Source: a virus. Taken from it: a stretch of DNA of 41,956 nucleotides. Made by a program: the position numbers and the translations under genes. Location of the stretch: the IMG/VR virus record IMGVR_UViG_3300045131_001573, positions 1 to 41,956 of that record. The stretch is one strand, 5' to 3'. The first letter of the stretch is position 1. Every line of letters starts with the position of its first letter. The notes beneath the pieces are model-generated. The model did not search any database and was not told where the DNA came from. It saw only the letters and a list, made by a program, of their open reading frames with translations. Below, in pieces: positions 1 through 5,498 of this stretch.

Positions 1-227
1 CCGATTGGGCCGACCAAGCCAAGGAATTATTGGGCGGCGGATCGGATGACAAGGATAAACAGGGCCAGCAAGCCGCACAACCCGCCGCAAAGCCCACCCC
101 CGCTGTTGACGTGCAGGGCCAGTACAACAGCGTCACGGTCCCCGCCACGGCCATTGACGGGCCTATTGTGGTCAATGGGGCGTATAACAACGTAACCGTC
201 ACAGAGCCAGCCTTCGCCGTGCAATGA
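1..227 (+). CDS. Membrane-anchored hypothetical protein, C-terminal fragment
   Basis: This is the 3' end of a gene cut by the window edge; it is open from the first base in the frame that ends at the TGA at 225-227. It is nearly identical to the C-terminal third of the complete protein at 37720-38394, including the GGGSDDKDKQGQQ linker, the Ala/Pro-rich stretch and the end resembling NSVTVPATAIDGP. Bases 1-112 match 38168-38279 exactly, and the first mismatch is at 113. The last residues differ (FAVQ here, FQTL there). The stop overlaps the ATG of the HNH gene by 4 bp (ATGA), so the two are translationally coupled. Function is unknown; see the complete copy. Confidence 0.8.
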   Translation, partial: DWADQAKELLGGGSDDKDKQGQQAAQPAAKPTPAVDVQGQYNSVTVPATAIDGPIVVNGAYNNVTVTEPAFAVQ

Positions 228-526
228 TAGCCTTCCTATGGCGTAACCCGCGCCTATTCACCGCCCCCCGAAAAGCGCGGGAGGTGATAGCGGCCATGCG
301 GTGTTACGCCCGGTCTAATCCCGTGTGCGCTTGGTGCGGCGGTGGGTCAATCGAAGTTCATCACGTTCTACCCGTCCACCTTGCCCCACAGCAGGCGAGC
401 GATCCGGCGAATATGCTAGGACTCTGCCGCCGCTGTCATTTCACTGTGGGGCATCTTGGCAGTTTTAAGCGGTATTGCAGCAACGTGCGGGCTATTTGCG
501 CGGCTAGACGAGAGTTTATCGGATGA
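224..526 (+). CDS. HNH endonuclease (first copy)
   Basis: A 100-residue protein with a compact HNH/zinc-finger layout: CAWCGG at about residues 36-41, the VHH pair of the HNH motif at about 45-47, an Asn in PANMLGLC and a second CRRCH knuckle at about 69-73, followed by VGH. This matches small phage HNH nucleases, which cut DNA with one catalytic metal; in tailed phages they often support packaging or homing. The start overlaps the stop of the upstream gene (ATGA) and the stop overlaps the DUF1353 gene. A homologue lies at 38391-38693. Unlike many phages, the HNH gene is far from the terminase genes. The family assignment is firm; the biological role is inferred. Confidence 0.85.
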   Translation: MIAFLWRNPRLFTAPRKAREVIAAMRCYARSNPVCAWCGGGSIEVHHVLPVHLAPQQASDPANMLGLCRRCHFTVGHLGSFKRYCSNVRAICAARREFIG

Positions 527-945
527 TAAAACACTACCCAATAATCACGCCACATAACAGCGATGACCTTTGGACGCTTGACGAAACTTTCGAGATTGAA
601 ATTCCCGGCGTTGGCTTGATGCGAATAATTAAGGGTTTTGTTTGCGATTTTGGAAGCATCCCAAAGTGGGCTTGGTTTTTGGTCGGACACCCCTTAACCA
701 TTATTTGCATGGTGGCATATCTAATCCACGATGCGCTTTATTCATCGAAGCTCTTAACCCGCAAACAGGCCGACAAAATACTTTTCCAGTTATTGCGAAT
801 GTACGGCGCGGGGATTGTCAGATCATCGGCCATTTATTCCGCCGTCCGTTTGGGCGGTCGGCTTGCTTGGACTTATCGCAAAGCATCCAGCGCGAAAGCC
901 TCCCGCCGATACGTCAAGCTGCATCCCTTTATGCCGGTTGGGTGA
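523..945 (+). CDS. DUF1353 family protein (first copy)
   Basis: A 140-residue protein with the hallmarks of DUF1353: an N-terminal beta-rich part (FEIEIPG, IIKGFVCDFGSIPKWAW), the conserved LIHDALY motif at about residues 67-73 and RKQADKIL at about 81-88. DUF1353 proteins are common in tailed phages but have no established biochemical function. The ATG overlaps the HNH stop by 4 bp, giving an HNH-DUF1353 pair repeated at 38391-39106. The two DUF1353 copies share an identical C-terminal RRYVKLHPFMPVG but diverge upstream, a sign of recombination at a conserved end. The gene converges on the leftward cluster, overlapping the next gene by 17 bp. Confidence 0.85.
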   Translation: MIKHYPIITPHNSDDLWTLDETFEIEIPGVGLMRIIKGFVCDFGSIPKWAWFLVGHPLTIICMVAYLIHDALYSSKLLTRKQADKILFQLLRMYGAGIVRSSAIYSAVRLGGRLAWTYRKASSAKASRRYVKLHPFMPVG

Positions 946-1129
946 CGGGCGGATCATCTTTCTTTTTGTATTGCGCCCTTACAAGCTGGCATTCGTATTC
1001 AACAAAAGCCTTGTCGTCTTCCCATCTAAAGAGCAATCCTTTTAACTCGCTTTCAATAAAGGAACTCATTAAAAAGGTGTGCGCTATTCTTTTTTGAATC
1101 TTGCGCGGTATTAATTTTGTCCAGTGCAT
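929..1129 (-). CDS. Small hypothetical protein
   Basis: A leftward ORF of 66 residues starting at the ATG at 1129 (MHWTKLIPRKIQ); an in-frame ATG at 1138 would add three residues. The 1129 start is preferred because AAGGTGGGA lies just upstream. The protein is rich in charged residues (FRWEDDKAFVEYECQ, QYKKKDD). It is the last gene of the leftward cluster and runs 17 bp into the end of the convergent DUF1353 gene. It has no counterpart in the second copy at 38.2-42 kb, so it belongs to the variable gene content of this cluster. No family was recognised. Confidence 0.55.
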   Translation of the reverse strand: MHWTKLIPRKIQKRIAHTFLMSSFIESELKGLLFRWEDDKAFVEYECQLVRAQYKKKDDPPVTQPA

Positions 1130-1335
1130 CGTTCCCACCTTCCAATAATTTTTGCTCTATACATCGGAAACGGCATTTTCGTAAGCAGTACGATCTTCCG
1201 CTTTTCCAGCCTCTCACAAGCCGCCGCCCTTGACGACGAATCAGAAATCCAAAAGCATGAAAGGCAACCGCGCTCTTTTATTTCCTCAATTATTTCGCGC
1301 TCCCGTCCCTTTCTTGTGCGTCGGTCGTATTTCAT
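1111..1335 (-). CDS. Small basic hypothetical protein
   Basis: A leftward ORF of 74 residues with a strongly basic N-terminus (YDRRTRKGREREI), a short Cys-containing centre and a basic C-terminal half. Its ATG overlaps the stop of the 30-residue gene upstream (1332-1424) by 4 bp, and its 3' end overlaps the next gene; this tight packing is typical of translationally coupled phage genes. It is absent from the second copy, where the 30-residue gene's homologue directly abuts the DUF1353 gene. No function was recognised. Confidence 0.55.
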   Translation of the reverse strand: MKYDRRTRKGREREIIEEIKERGCLSCFWISDSSSRAAACERLEKRKIVLLTKMPFPMYRAKIIGRWERCTGQN

Positions 1336-1424
1336 TTCTTCCGCCTTTTCCTGTTTTGGAATTTTGCGTAGAATGGACGATGCATCTCTTGCAATTCCTT
1401 GCGTGTTGGAATATGGAGGGTCAT
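1332..1424 (-). CDS. Short basic protein, truncated relative to second copy
   Basis: A 30-residue leftward ORF whose ATG overlaps the stop of the upstream gene (ATGA at 1421-1424). Its C-terminus PFYAKFQNRKRRKK is identical to the end of the 65-residue protein at 39107-39304, while the N-terminal half is replaced. The DNA from 1332 to about 1371 is also nearly identical to 39112-39151. This copy is therefore a shortened or recombinant allele. The basic tail suggests nucleic-acid contact, but the function is unknown. Confidence 0.5.
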   Translation of the reverse strand: MTLHIPTRKELQEMHRPFYAKFQNRKRRKK

Positions 1425-1627
1425 TTTACCCGCCCGTGTTTTGCCAGAAACTTTAGTTCAAACGGAGTGACCCCCGTGCAAAGTCTACGGGCCGAATAAA
1501 GATCAAGCGCAAAATTTAATTCGCGTTCCATCTTTCGGGCGTGGCTTTCCATGTCGGCATAACGAGGGAAAAATCCGTTACCCTTTGCTTTGTCGGATAC
1601 GGCGTCGGTTAGTGGGGTATCGCTCAT
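1421..1627 (-). CDS. Small conserved phage protein (SDTPLTDA type)
   Basis: 68 residues starting at the ATG at 1627 (MSDTPLTDAVSDKAKGN), immediately overlapping the stop of the zinc-finger gene upstream. A longer in-frame reading back to 1741 exists but would overlap most of that gene. The pattern SDTPLTDA followed by ADMESHARKMERELN resembles a widespread class of short phage proteins that begin TDTPRTDA and carry an amphipathic ARxMERELN helix. Their function is not known. No counterpart was seen in the second copy, where three different genes occupy this place. Confidence 0.65.
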   Translation of the reverse strand: MSDTPLTDAVSDKAKGNGFFPRYADMESHARKMERELNFALDLYSARRLCTGVTPFELKFLAKHGRVK

Positions 1628-1764
1628 TCCTTCACCTTTCCCTTCCTCGGCTTTTTCTTCCCCGCTCCCTTCTGTCCGCCTCTCCGTCCGACCTCGCAGG
1701 CGAAGTGAAACGGGCCTTTTGGCTTGCCGCAACACGGGCACAACTTGATTTTGGTCGCTCTCAT
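1624..1764 (-). CDS. Small zinc-finger-like basic protein
   Basis: A 46-residue leftward gene and the first of its operon. Translation gives MRATKIKLCPCCGKPKGPFH, then FACEVGRRGG and a very basic Lys/Gly/Arg tail. The CPCC knuckle plus a later Cys and His suggest a metal-binding finger followed by a nucleic-acid-binding tail. AAGGAAT lies just upstream of the ATG, and a conserved leftward promoter lies 37-65 bp upstream of it. The second copy has an almost identical gene at 40085-40231, although it sits at a different place within its operon. Function is unknown. Confidence 0.65.
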   Translation of the reverse strand: MRATKIKLCPCCGKPKGPFHFACEVGRRGGQKGAGKKKPRKGKVKE

Positions 1765-1800
1765 GTATTCCTTTTGGTTGTTATTTTTACCGACGCGCAA

Positions 1801-1829
1801 ACTGTATCAATTAATAGCCGCTTATTCAA
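1801..1829 (-). promoter_or_regulatory. Leftward promoter of the small-gene cluster
   Basis: On the minus strand TTGAAT (1829-1824), a 17-bp spacer and TACAGT (1806-1801) match the sigma70 pattern and would start transcription about 30 bp before the ATG at 1764. The same boxes and spacing are kept in the second copy at 40707-40735 although flanking bases differ. The spacer contains AATAGCCGCT (plus strand, 1813-1822), which recurs at 1923-1932 near the rightward start, so it may be an operator. Confidence 0.5.
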
Positions 1830-1868
1830 CAACTATTTATTCCGCCTATCGAAAGCGCAATAAACACC

Positions 1869-1898
1869 TTGATTCTATTGGCTATAGTGCCTTATAAA
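1869..1898 (+). promoter_or_regulatory. Rightward promoter of the early operon
   Basis: TTGATT (1869-1874), an 18-bp spacer and TATAAA (1893-1898) form a sigma70-like promoter pointing into the early genes. In the second copy the boxes are the same (40775-40780 and 40799-40804) while the middle of the spacer differs, which argues for selection on the boxes. Together with the leftward promoter this makes a divergent control region. No repressor gene is recognisable next to it. Confidence 0.5.
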
Positions 1899-1984
1899 AA
1901 AACTTAAAAACCCGGCTTTACAAATAGCCGCTATTATGTCATTCTATATCCATGCAAGCGGGAAACCAAACAAGCGAGGCGAAG

Positions 1985-2158
1985 ATGACAGTTAAACTCA
2001 ATAGCGGATTACAGGCGGCGGCGCGTATGGTTGACGGCAAACTTTGCGCCTTTCATTTCGTCAATCGCAAGCAAGCCCTTCGCAAGTTGTTTGAATTGGG
2101 CGTTGGCTGGCGGATTGAAAATCGCGGCGGTCCCTGCTTTTTTATTGTTCAGGCCTAA
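1985..2158 (+). CDS. Small hypothetical protein, first rightward early gene
   Basis: 57 residues from the ATG at 1985 (MTVKLNSGLQAAARM), preceded by GAGGCGAAG. An in-frame ATG at 1952 would add MQAGNQTSEAK; that leader is shared with the unrelated gene at 40858-41136, so it more likely belongs to the conserved upstream region. The C-terminus (VGWRIENRGGPCFFIVQA) resembles a small alpha/beta fold, but no family is recognised. The same position in the second copy holds a different protein, so this locus exchanges small genes behind a constant promoter. Confidence 0.55.
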   Translation: MTVKLNSGLQAAARMVDGKLCAFHFVNRKQALRKLFELGVGWRIENRGGPCFFIVQA

Positions 2159-2206
2159 ACACCCCCACCCCGACCCGGCGGGTTATCCGGGGGAAAGGAT
2201 GAGAGG

Positions 2207-2377
2207 ATGAAAGAACAACTCGAAAAACTATCAGATATGATCGACACGCGGATCAATGCAATTTTGGACGGCCAGCCAAGTGATAAGGCAAACGCTAAAA
2301 TTGAGGAATTGCAACTCGTAGACAGTTGGATACGGGATGCCATTGAAGCGGAAGAACAGAAAGAGAGCGATCAATGA
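2207..2377 (+). CDS. Small acidic helical protein (first copy)
   Basis: A 56-residue protein beginning MKEQLEKLSDMIDTRINAIL and ending acidic (AIEAEEQKESDQ); it is predicted to be mostly helical. GAGAGG precedes the ATG and the stop overlaps the next start by 4 bp. The copy at 41184-41354 differs by only two residues in the middle, so the gene is conserved between variants. A GC-rich palindromic stretch lies just upstream (2168-2193). Function is unknown. Confidence 0.65.
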   Translation: MKEQLEKLSDMIDTRINAILDGQPSDKANAKIEELQLVDSWIRDAIEAEEQKESDQ

Positions 2378-2511
2378 ACGAATATATCGACTCGATAGGC
2401 ATCATATTTGTTGGCGTCCTGCTGGCCATCACCGGCGCGTTAATCATTGCTGTCTGGCCCCCGTCCGTCCGGCGGGATGCTGGCGAGTGGGTTAAGCGGG
2501 TGTTAAAATGA
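2374..2511 (+). CDS. Single-pass membrane protein (first copy)
   Basis: 45 residues with one hydrophobic segment at about residues 8-29 (IIFVGVLLAITGALIIAVW) flanked by an acidic N-terminus and a basic C-terminal part (PPSVRRDAGEWVKRVLK), suggesting C-terminus in the cytoplasm. Its start and stop both overlap neighbours by 4 bp. The second copy is at 41351-41488 with substitutions only inside the membrane segment. It lies directly before the recombination exonuclease. Its role is unknown; exclusion or inhibition at the membrane is possible but unproven. Confidence 0.65.
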   Translation: MNEYIDSIGIIFVGVLLAITGALIIAVWPPSVRRDAGEWVKRVLK

Positions 2512-3329
2512 GAGAACTAACAGACACCATCCTAGACATCGCCGCACCGCCCCAACGTGCGACCTTGCGAGCGTCCGCCATTAAGGTGGGATACCTGAAA
2601 TCAATGCTGCATATGCGGCACTATATCGAACACGGGCGCGAAGATTCGCCCGGTATGCGGTTCGGTCGGCTGGTACACATGGCGGTTTTAGAGCCGGATA
2701 AAAAGCCGTCAATTTGGACGGGCAAAAAACGGCAAGGCGATAAATATGACGCTTGGCTTTTAGAGCAACCGAAAGACTGTGAGATTGCAACGGTTGACGA
2801 ATGGACGGAGGCCCAAGCGTGCGCCGGGTCTGTCGTGTCGAATGGCCGGGCGGTTGAATTACTGGACGGCACCAAGCGCGAAATGGCGTTGTTTTCAGAA
2901 GTGACGCAATACGGTAAAGTGTCCGCCCGGTTGGACGCATGGAAGCCCGGAGTGTTGCCGGACCTGAAAACTACCGGGCAGATTGACCGCCGCTCTCTCG
3001 AAAGAACGTGCGCTGGCATGGCGTATCATATTCAATTCGGCTGGTATAGCCGGATACTGGACGCGCTGAAATTGGATCACCTGCCTAACTGTTACGGGAT
3101 CTTCGTTGAGTCAAACCCGCCCTATGATGTGGCCGTTTATCCGATTGCCAAGGCGTCAGTAATGATGGGTATTATTGAGGCCGGTAAAATTGCGGAAAAA
3201 TATCGGGCTTGCGAACTTAGGCGCGAATGGCCGGGACAACAGACGGAAAGCGATCCTATCGAGTTGCCGGAATGGGCGTACAAAAATACTGGCGAAGATT
3301 TGGAAGCTGGGGATTTGGGCGAACTGTAA
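2508..3329 (+). CDS. RecE-like PD-(D/E)XK exonuclease (DUF3799 type)
   Basis: 273 residues resembling the nuclease domain of exodeoxyribonuclease VIII (RecE), the 5'-3' dsDNA exonuclease of phage recombination systems. Visible signatures are FGRLVHMAVLEP (residues 52-63, His56), ARLDAW (Asp143), PDLKTT (Asp152, Lys154: the D-x-K core) and YHIQFGWY (173-180). Length fits phage versions of this nuclease domain. The ATG overlaps the preceding stop. A RecT-type annealing protein would be expected as partner but none is recognisable; the two following genes are candidates for ssDNA-handling partners. The second copy at 41485 is cut by the window end. Confidence 0.85.
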   Translation: MRELTDTILDIAAPPQRATLRASAIKVGYLKSMLHMRHYIEHGREDSPGMRFGRLVHMAVLEPDKKPSIWTGKKRQGDKYDAWLLEQPKDCEIATVDEWTEAQACAGSVVSNGRAVELLDGTKREMALFSEVTQYGKVSARLDAWKPGVLPDLKTTGQIDRRSLERTCAGMAYHIQFGWYSRILDALKLDHLPNCYGIFVESNPPYDVAVYPIAKASVMMGIIEAGKIAEKYRACELRREWPGQQTESDPIELPEWAYKNTGEDLEAGDLGEL

Positions 3330-3347
3330 AACGAAAGGACGGTCATT

Positions 3348-3734
3348 ATGTCGGATCAAGTTCAAGCGGCGGAATGGAAAAATCTGCGGTGCCTGTACGC
3401 CGAAGATTTGAACGGAAAGCGGGTCACTGTTTGCGTTTCCGGTGTGCGGGAAACACCGAAAGAAGCGCGGCTGTTTTGCCAGTCGGGAACGTCCGAGGCG
3501 TGGGATGTTTGTTTTGACAAAAAAGACAAGGCCGGACGGACGACCTATATTCAGATCCCCAAGCCGAACGATTATGGAAAGGCGACCGGACTGTTACGGA
3601 CATACAAAGCGGCGACTGGTGGGGAGCCGGATCAATCGCACGTCGGGAAAGAGATCACCCTCATTCCGGTCAACTCGAAGAAAAGCGCAACGGGTGAGGC
3701 GATACGGATCGCCATACCGGAAAGGCACGCATAA
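3348..3734 (+). CDS. Hypothetical protein next to the exonuclease
   Basis: 128 residues, start supported by AAAGGA about ten bases upstream of the ATG. The sequence alternates beta-prone stretches (KRVTVCVSGVRE, EITLIPVNS, EAIRIAIPERHA) with charged loops and has no membrane segment or Cys pattern. A small beta-barrel would be consistent with this, and its place between a RecE-like nuclease and an SSB-like protein suggests a role in ssDNA handling. That is inference from context; no family was recognised. Confidence 0.6.
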   Translation: MSDQVQAAEWKNLRCLYAEDLNGKRVTVCVSGVRETPKEARLFCQSGTSEAWDVCFDKKDKAGRTTYIQIPKPNDYGKATGLLRTYKAATGGEPDQSHVGKEITLIPVNSKKSATGEAIRIAIPERHA

Positions 3735-3736
3735 TT

Positions 3737-4045
3737 ATGGCCGACAAGATTTACATCGGCACCGGCAAATCCCGCTTTTTTCAAGACGGCGGGGAGATCA
3801 TCGGCTTTCGGCTTTTTCGTGAGGACATCGAAAAGATCAACAGCCACATTGACGCACAAGGCGGCGTCAATATCGACATTTGCAAGCGTAAAAAGCCATC
3901 CGACAAGGGCCAGACTCACTACGGGACGATTAACCAGTGGCAACCGGACGGAAAACAGGCAGAAACACCGGCCGCAATGCCCACAGCGGCACGAACGGAC
4001 GGTGGGACGGTAGATGATAAGGGCGGCGAACAGTTGCCGTTTTAA
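3737..4045 (+). CDS. Putative SSB-like protein
   Basis: 102 residues. The N-terminal 65 residues are beta-rich and basic (KIYIGTGKSRFFQDGGEI, VNIDICKRKKPSDKGQTHY), followed by a flexible Ala/Thr/Gly linker and a C-terminal tip DDKGGEQLPF. The layout (beta domain, disordered linker, acidic tip ending in PF) is that of bacterial single-stranded-DNA-binding proteins, whose tip normally reads DDDIPF and recruits repair and replication proteins. Length is shorter than typical SSB. Its position beside a recombination nuclease supports this. The SSB-like role is inferred and no OB-fold can be proven by eye. Confidence 0.5.
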   Translation: MADKIYIGTGKSRFFQDGGEIIGFRLFREDIEKINSHIDAQGGVNIDICKRKKPSDKGQTHYGTINQWQPDGKQAETPAAMPTAARTDGGTVDDKGGEQLPF

Positions 4046-4053
4046 GGAGCGTT

Positions 4054-4467
4054 ATGAACCAATGGCTAACAATGTCGGAAGCGGCGCGGGCGTGCGGTCG
4101 GAAGCCGGGTGGGAATATCGGCAAGCTGATGAACAAGTGGGGCGTGGGGTGGACAATCTACAAAGGGAATAAGGGCTATTTAAAGGATGATGTTTCCCGC
4201 ATCCCCCACCTCCACCGCACGGCCACGGCACAAGCGGCAAATGATTACATAGACAAACAGACCAAGGGGCAAGCGGAGTTGCCGCTGACGGTCAAGCCCA
4301 CCGTCAAGCCGGTCGAAAAGGCGGTTAAGCAGGAAAGCAAGCCGCCCGAAACAATGGAGGAAGCATATATTATGTTTGCGCGTAAGGTTGTCACCCAGGC
4401 CGACGGATGCGACTACAAGCAAAAATATCAGGATTTAGTTAAGCGGCTGAACGAATTGAAAGGTTGA
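4054..4467 (+). CDS. Hypothetical protein with possible N-terminal HTH
   Basis: 137 residues; TAAGGAGC gives a strong ribosome site. The start MNQWLTMSEAARACG looks like the first helices of a small helix-turn-helix domain, continuing to about residue 50 (IYKGNKGYLKDDVSRI). A Pro/Lys/Val-rich linker at about 75-100 (VKPTVKPVEKAVKQ) separates it from a C-terminal helix (YKQKYQDLVKRLNELKG). This suggests a DNA-binding head and a coiled-coil tail. No specific family was recognised. Confidence 0.6.
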   Translation: MNQWLTMSEAARACGRKPGGNIGKLMNKWGVGWTIYKGNKGYLKDDVSRIPHLHRTATAQAANDYIDKQTKGQAELPLTVKPTVKPVEKAVKQESKPPETMEEAYIMFARKVVTQADGCDYKQKYQDLVKRLNELKG

Positions 4468-4471
4468 GCGG

Positions 4472-4750
4472 ATGAACGAATCAGCAATCAAACAGACGGT
4501 CACGGCGCGGATCGAAACGCTACTCGCACAACAGGAAGTTTTACAGGCCGCACTTGCGAACGAACAGCGGGAACTCCAAGCGCACAAAAAGGAGTTGATT
4601 AAACGCGACGGCGTATGCGAGGAAAAGGCGGCGGTCATTGACTCGTACAAGCGCAAGATCAAAGCTATCAAGACCGCTCTCAAAAATCCCGACAACGAAC
4701 AGATGCTTTTAACGCTTGCCGGGCCGGACTTCCAACCGCTGGGGGAATGA
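4472..4750 (+). CDS. Coiled-coil hypothetical protein
   Basis: 92 residues, dominated by a long charged helix rich in Gln, Glu, Lys and Ala from about residue 5 to 75 (ETLLAQQEVLQAALANEQRE and beyond), so a coiled coil is likely. The end is less helical (LTLAGPDFQPLGE). It starts four bases after the previous stop with GAGCGG upstream. It may be a structural or regulatory partner of the neighbouring early proteins. No function recognised. Confidence 0.6.
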   Translation: MNESAIKQTVTARIETLLAQQEVLQAALANEQRELQAHKKELIKRDGVCEEKAAVIDSYKRKIKAIKTALKNPDNEQMLLTLAGPDFQPLGE

Positions 4751-5161
4751 ATGAACGTACTACCATCAAACCCGTATGAACTCAGGGACCGCATTAACGC
4801 GATACCGTGCGAGCGCATACGGGAACACATACGGGCCTCAGCCTGGGCGAACTGGCGCGGGATGCAAAAAGGGTTGGACATTATCGCGGATGGCTGTGAT
4901 ATGAAACAGTCAATTAATCAATACGCGACGGCGGACGAGTTTCAGGAATACGGGGCGCAGGTCGGTTATCCTAAAAACATATTGGCCCGTTGCGTTTCGT
5001 GTATCCGAACGGCGGACGCGGCATCCGGCAAAACGACGCAGAACCCCGACTTGCGATTCTATAACGCAAAGGCACGGGCACGGATGAAAAAAGAAACAAC
5101 CCTCAAAAACAAGCGGGAACAGTTTGCCGCTATGATGGAGAAACGGGAGGCGGGAGTATGA
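4751..5161 (+). CDS. Hypothetical early protein
   Basis: 136 residues with an Arg/Glu-rich N-terminal helix (RDRINAIPCERIREHIRASA), a middle section with Trp and Cys residues and a strongly basic C-terminal helix (KARARMKKETTLKNKREQF). GGGGGAATG precedes the start. The gene overlaps the next start by 4 bp. The basic helix suggests nucleic-acid contact. No family was recognised. Confidence 0.6.
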   Translation: MNVLPSNPYELRDRINAIPCERIREHIRASAWANWRGMQKGLDIIADGCDMKQSINQYATADEFQEYGAQVGYPKNILARCVSCIRTADAASGKTTQNPDLRFYNAKARARMKKETTLKNKREQFAAMMEKREAGV

Positions 5162-5322
5162 AAGTCAAATGCGAGAACGCGGATAAATGTCCGGTTGATT
5201 GCGAGCATAAGCAGGAACACGGCCCGACAAGATGCACATGGGACGGATGCGATCATTCAAAAGGGATTCATGGAGCAATTTGTGTTCCTGTTGAAAAGTT
5301 GAAAGGCAAAAACAAATCATGA
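5158..5322 (+). CDS. Small Cys-rich protein, first of a pair
   Basis: 54 residues beginning MKVKCENADKCPVDCEHKQE, with further Cys and His (RCTWDGCDH). Five or more Cys residues in short spacing suggest a metal-binding knuckle. The ATG overlaps the preceding stop and the stop overlaps the next gene, whose N-terminus repeats KCENADKC. The two look like tandem paralogues. Phages often encode such Cys-rich minis ahead of DNA-metabolism genes; no function is known. Confidence 0.6.
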   Translation: MKVKCENADKCPVDCEHKQEHGPTRCTWDGCDHSKGIHGAICVPVEKLKGKNKS

Positions 5323-5498
5323 AGCACAAATGCGAGAACGCGGATAAGTGCGACATCGCTTGTATACACAATCGACCGCACAATCGGCTTTGGTCTTGTT
5401 CGCGGGAATACCGATGTAAAAAAGGCTTTTCATTATGCAAGCCCATTGTTCAATCATCCAACAAGCCGGACGCTTTGCCGGTCGGGGGTGGGGCGTGA
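5319..5498 (+). CDS. Small Cys-rich protein, second of a pair
   Basis: 59 residues beginning MKHKCENADKCDIACIHN and containing WSCSREYRC and SLCKPIVQ. It shares the N-terminal KCENADKC motif with the gene just upstream, pointing to duplication followed by divergence. Its stop overlaps the GTG start of the helicase gene (GTGA), so helicase translation is probably coupled to this gene. Function unknown; metal binding is inferred from Cys spacing. Confidence 0.6.
   Translation: MKHKCENADKCDIACIHNRPHNRLWSCSREYRCKKGFSLCKPIVQSSNKPDALPVGGGA

Noticed and set aside
2581-3019. Long minus-strand ORFs inside the exonuclease gene and similar antisense frames elsewhere
   Set aside because: They are shadows of strongly coding plus-strand genes, lack ribosome sites and have low-complexity Arg/Pro/Ser-rich translations.
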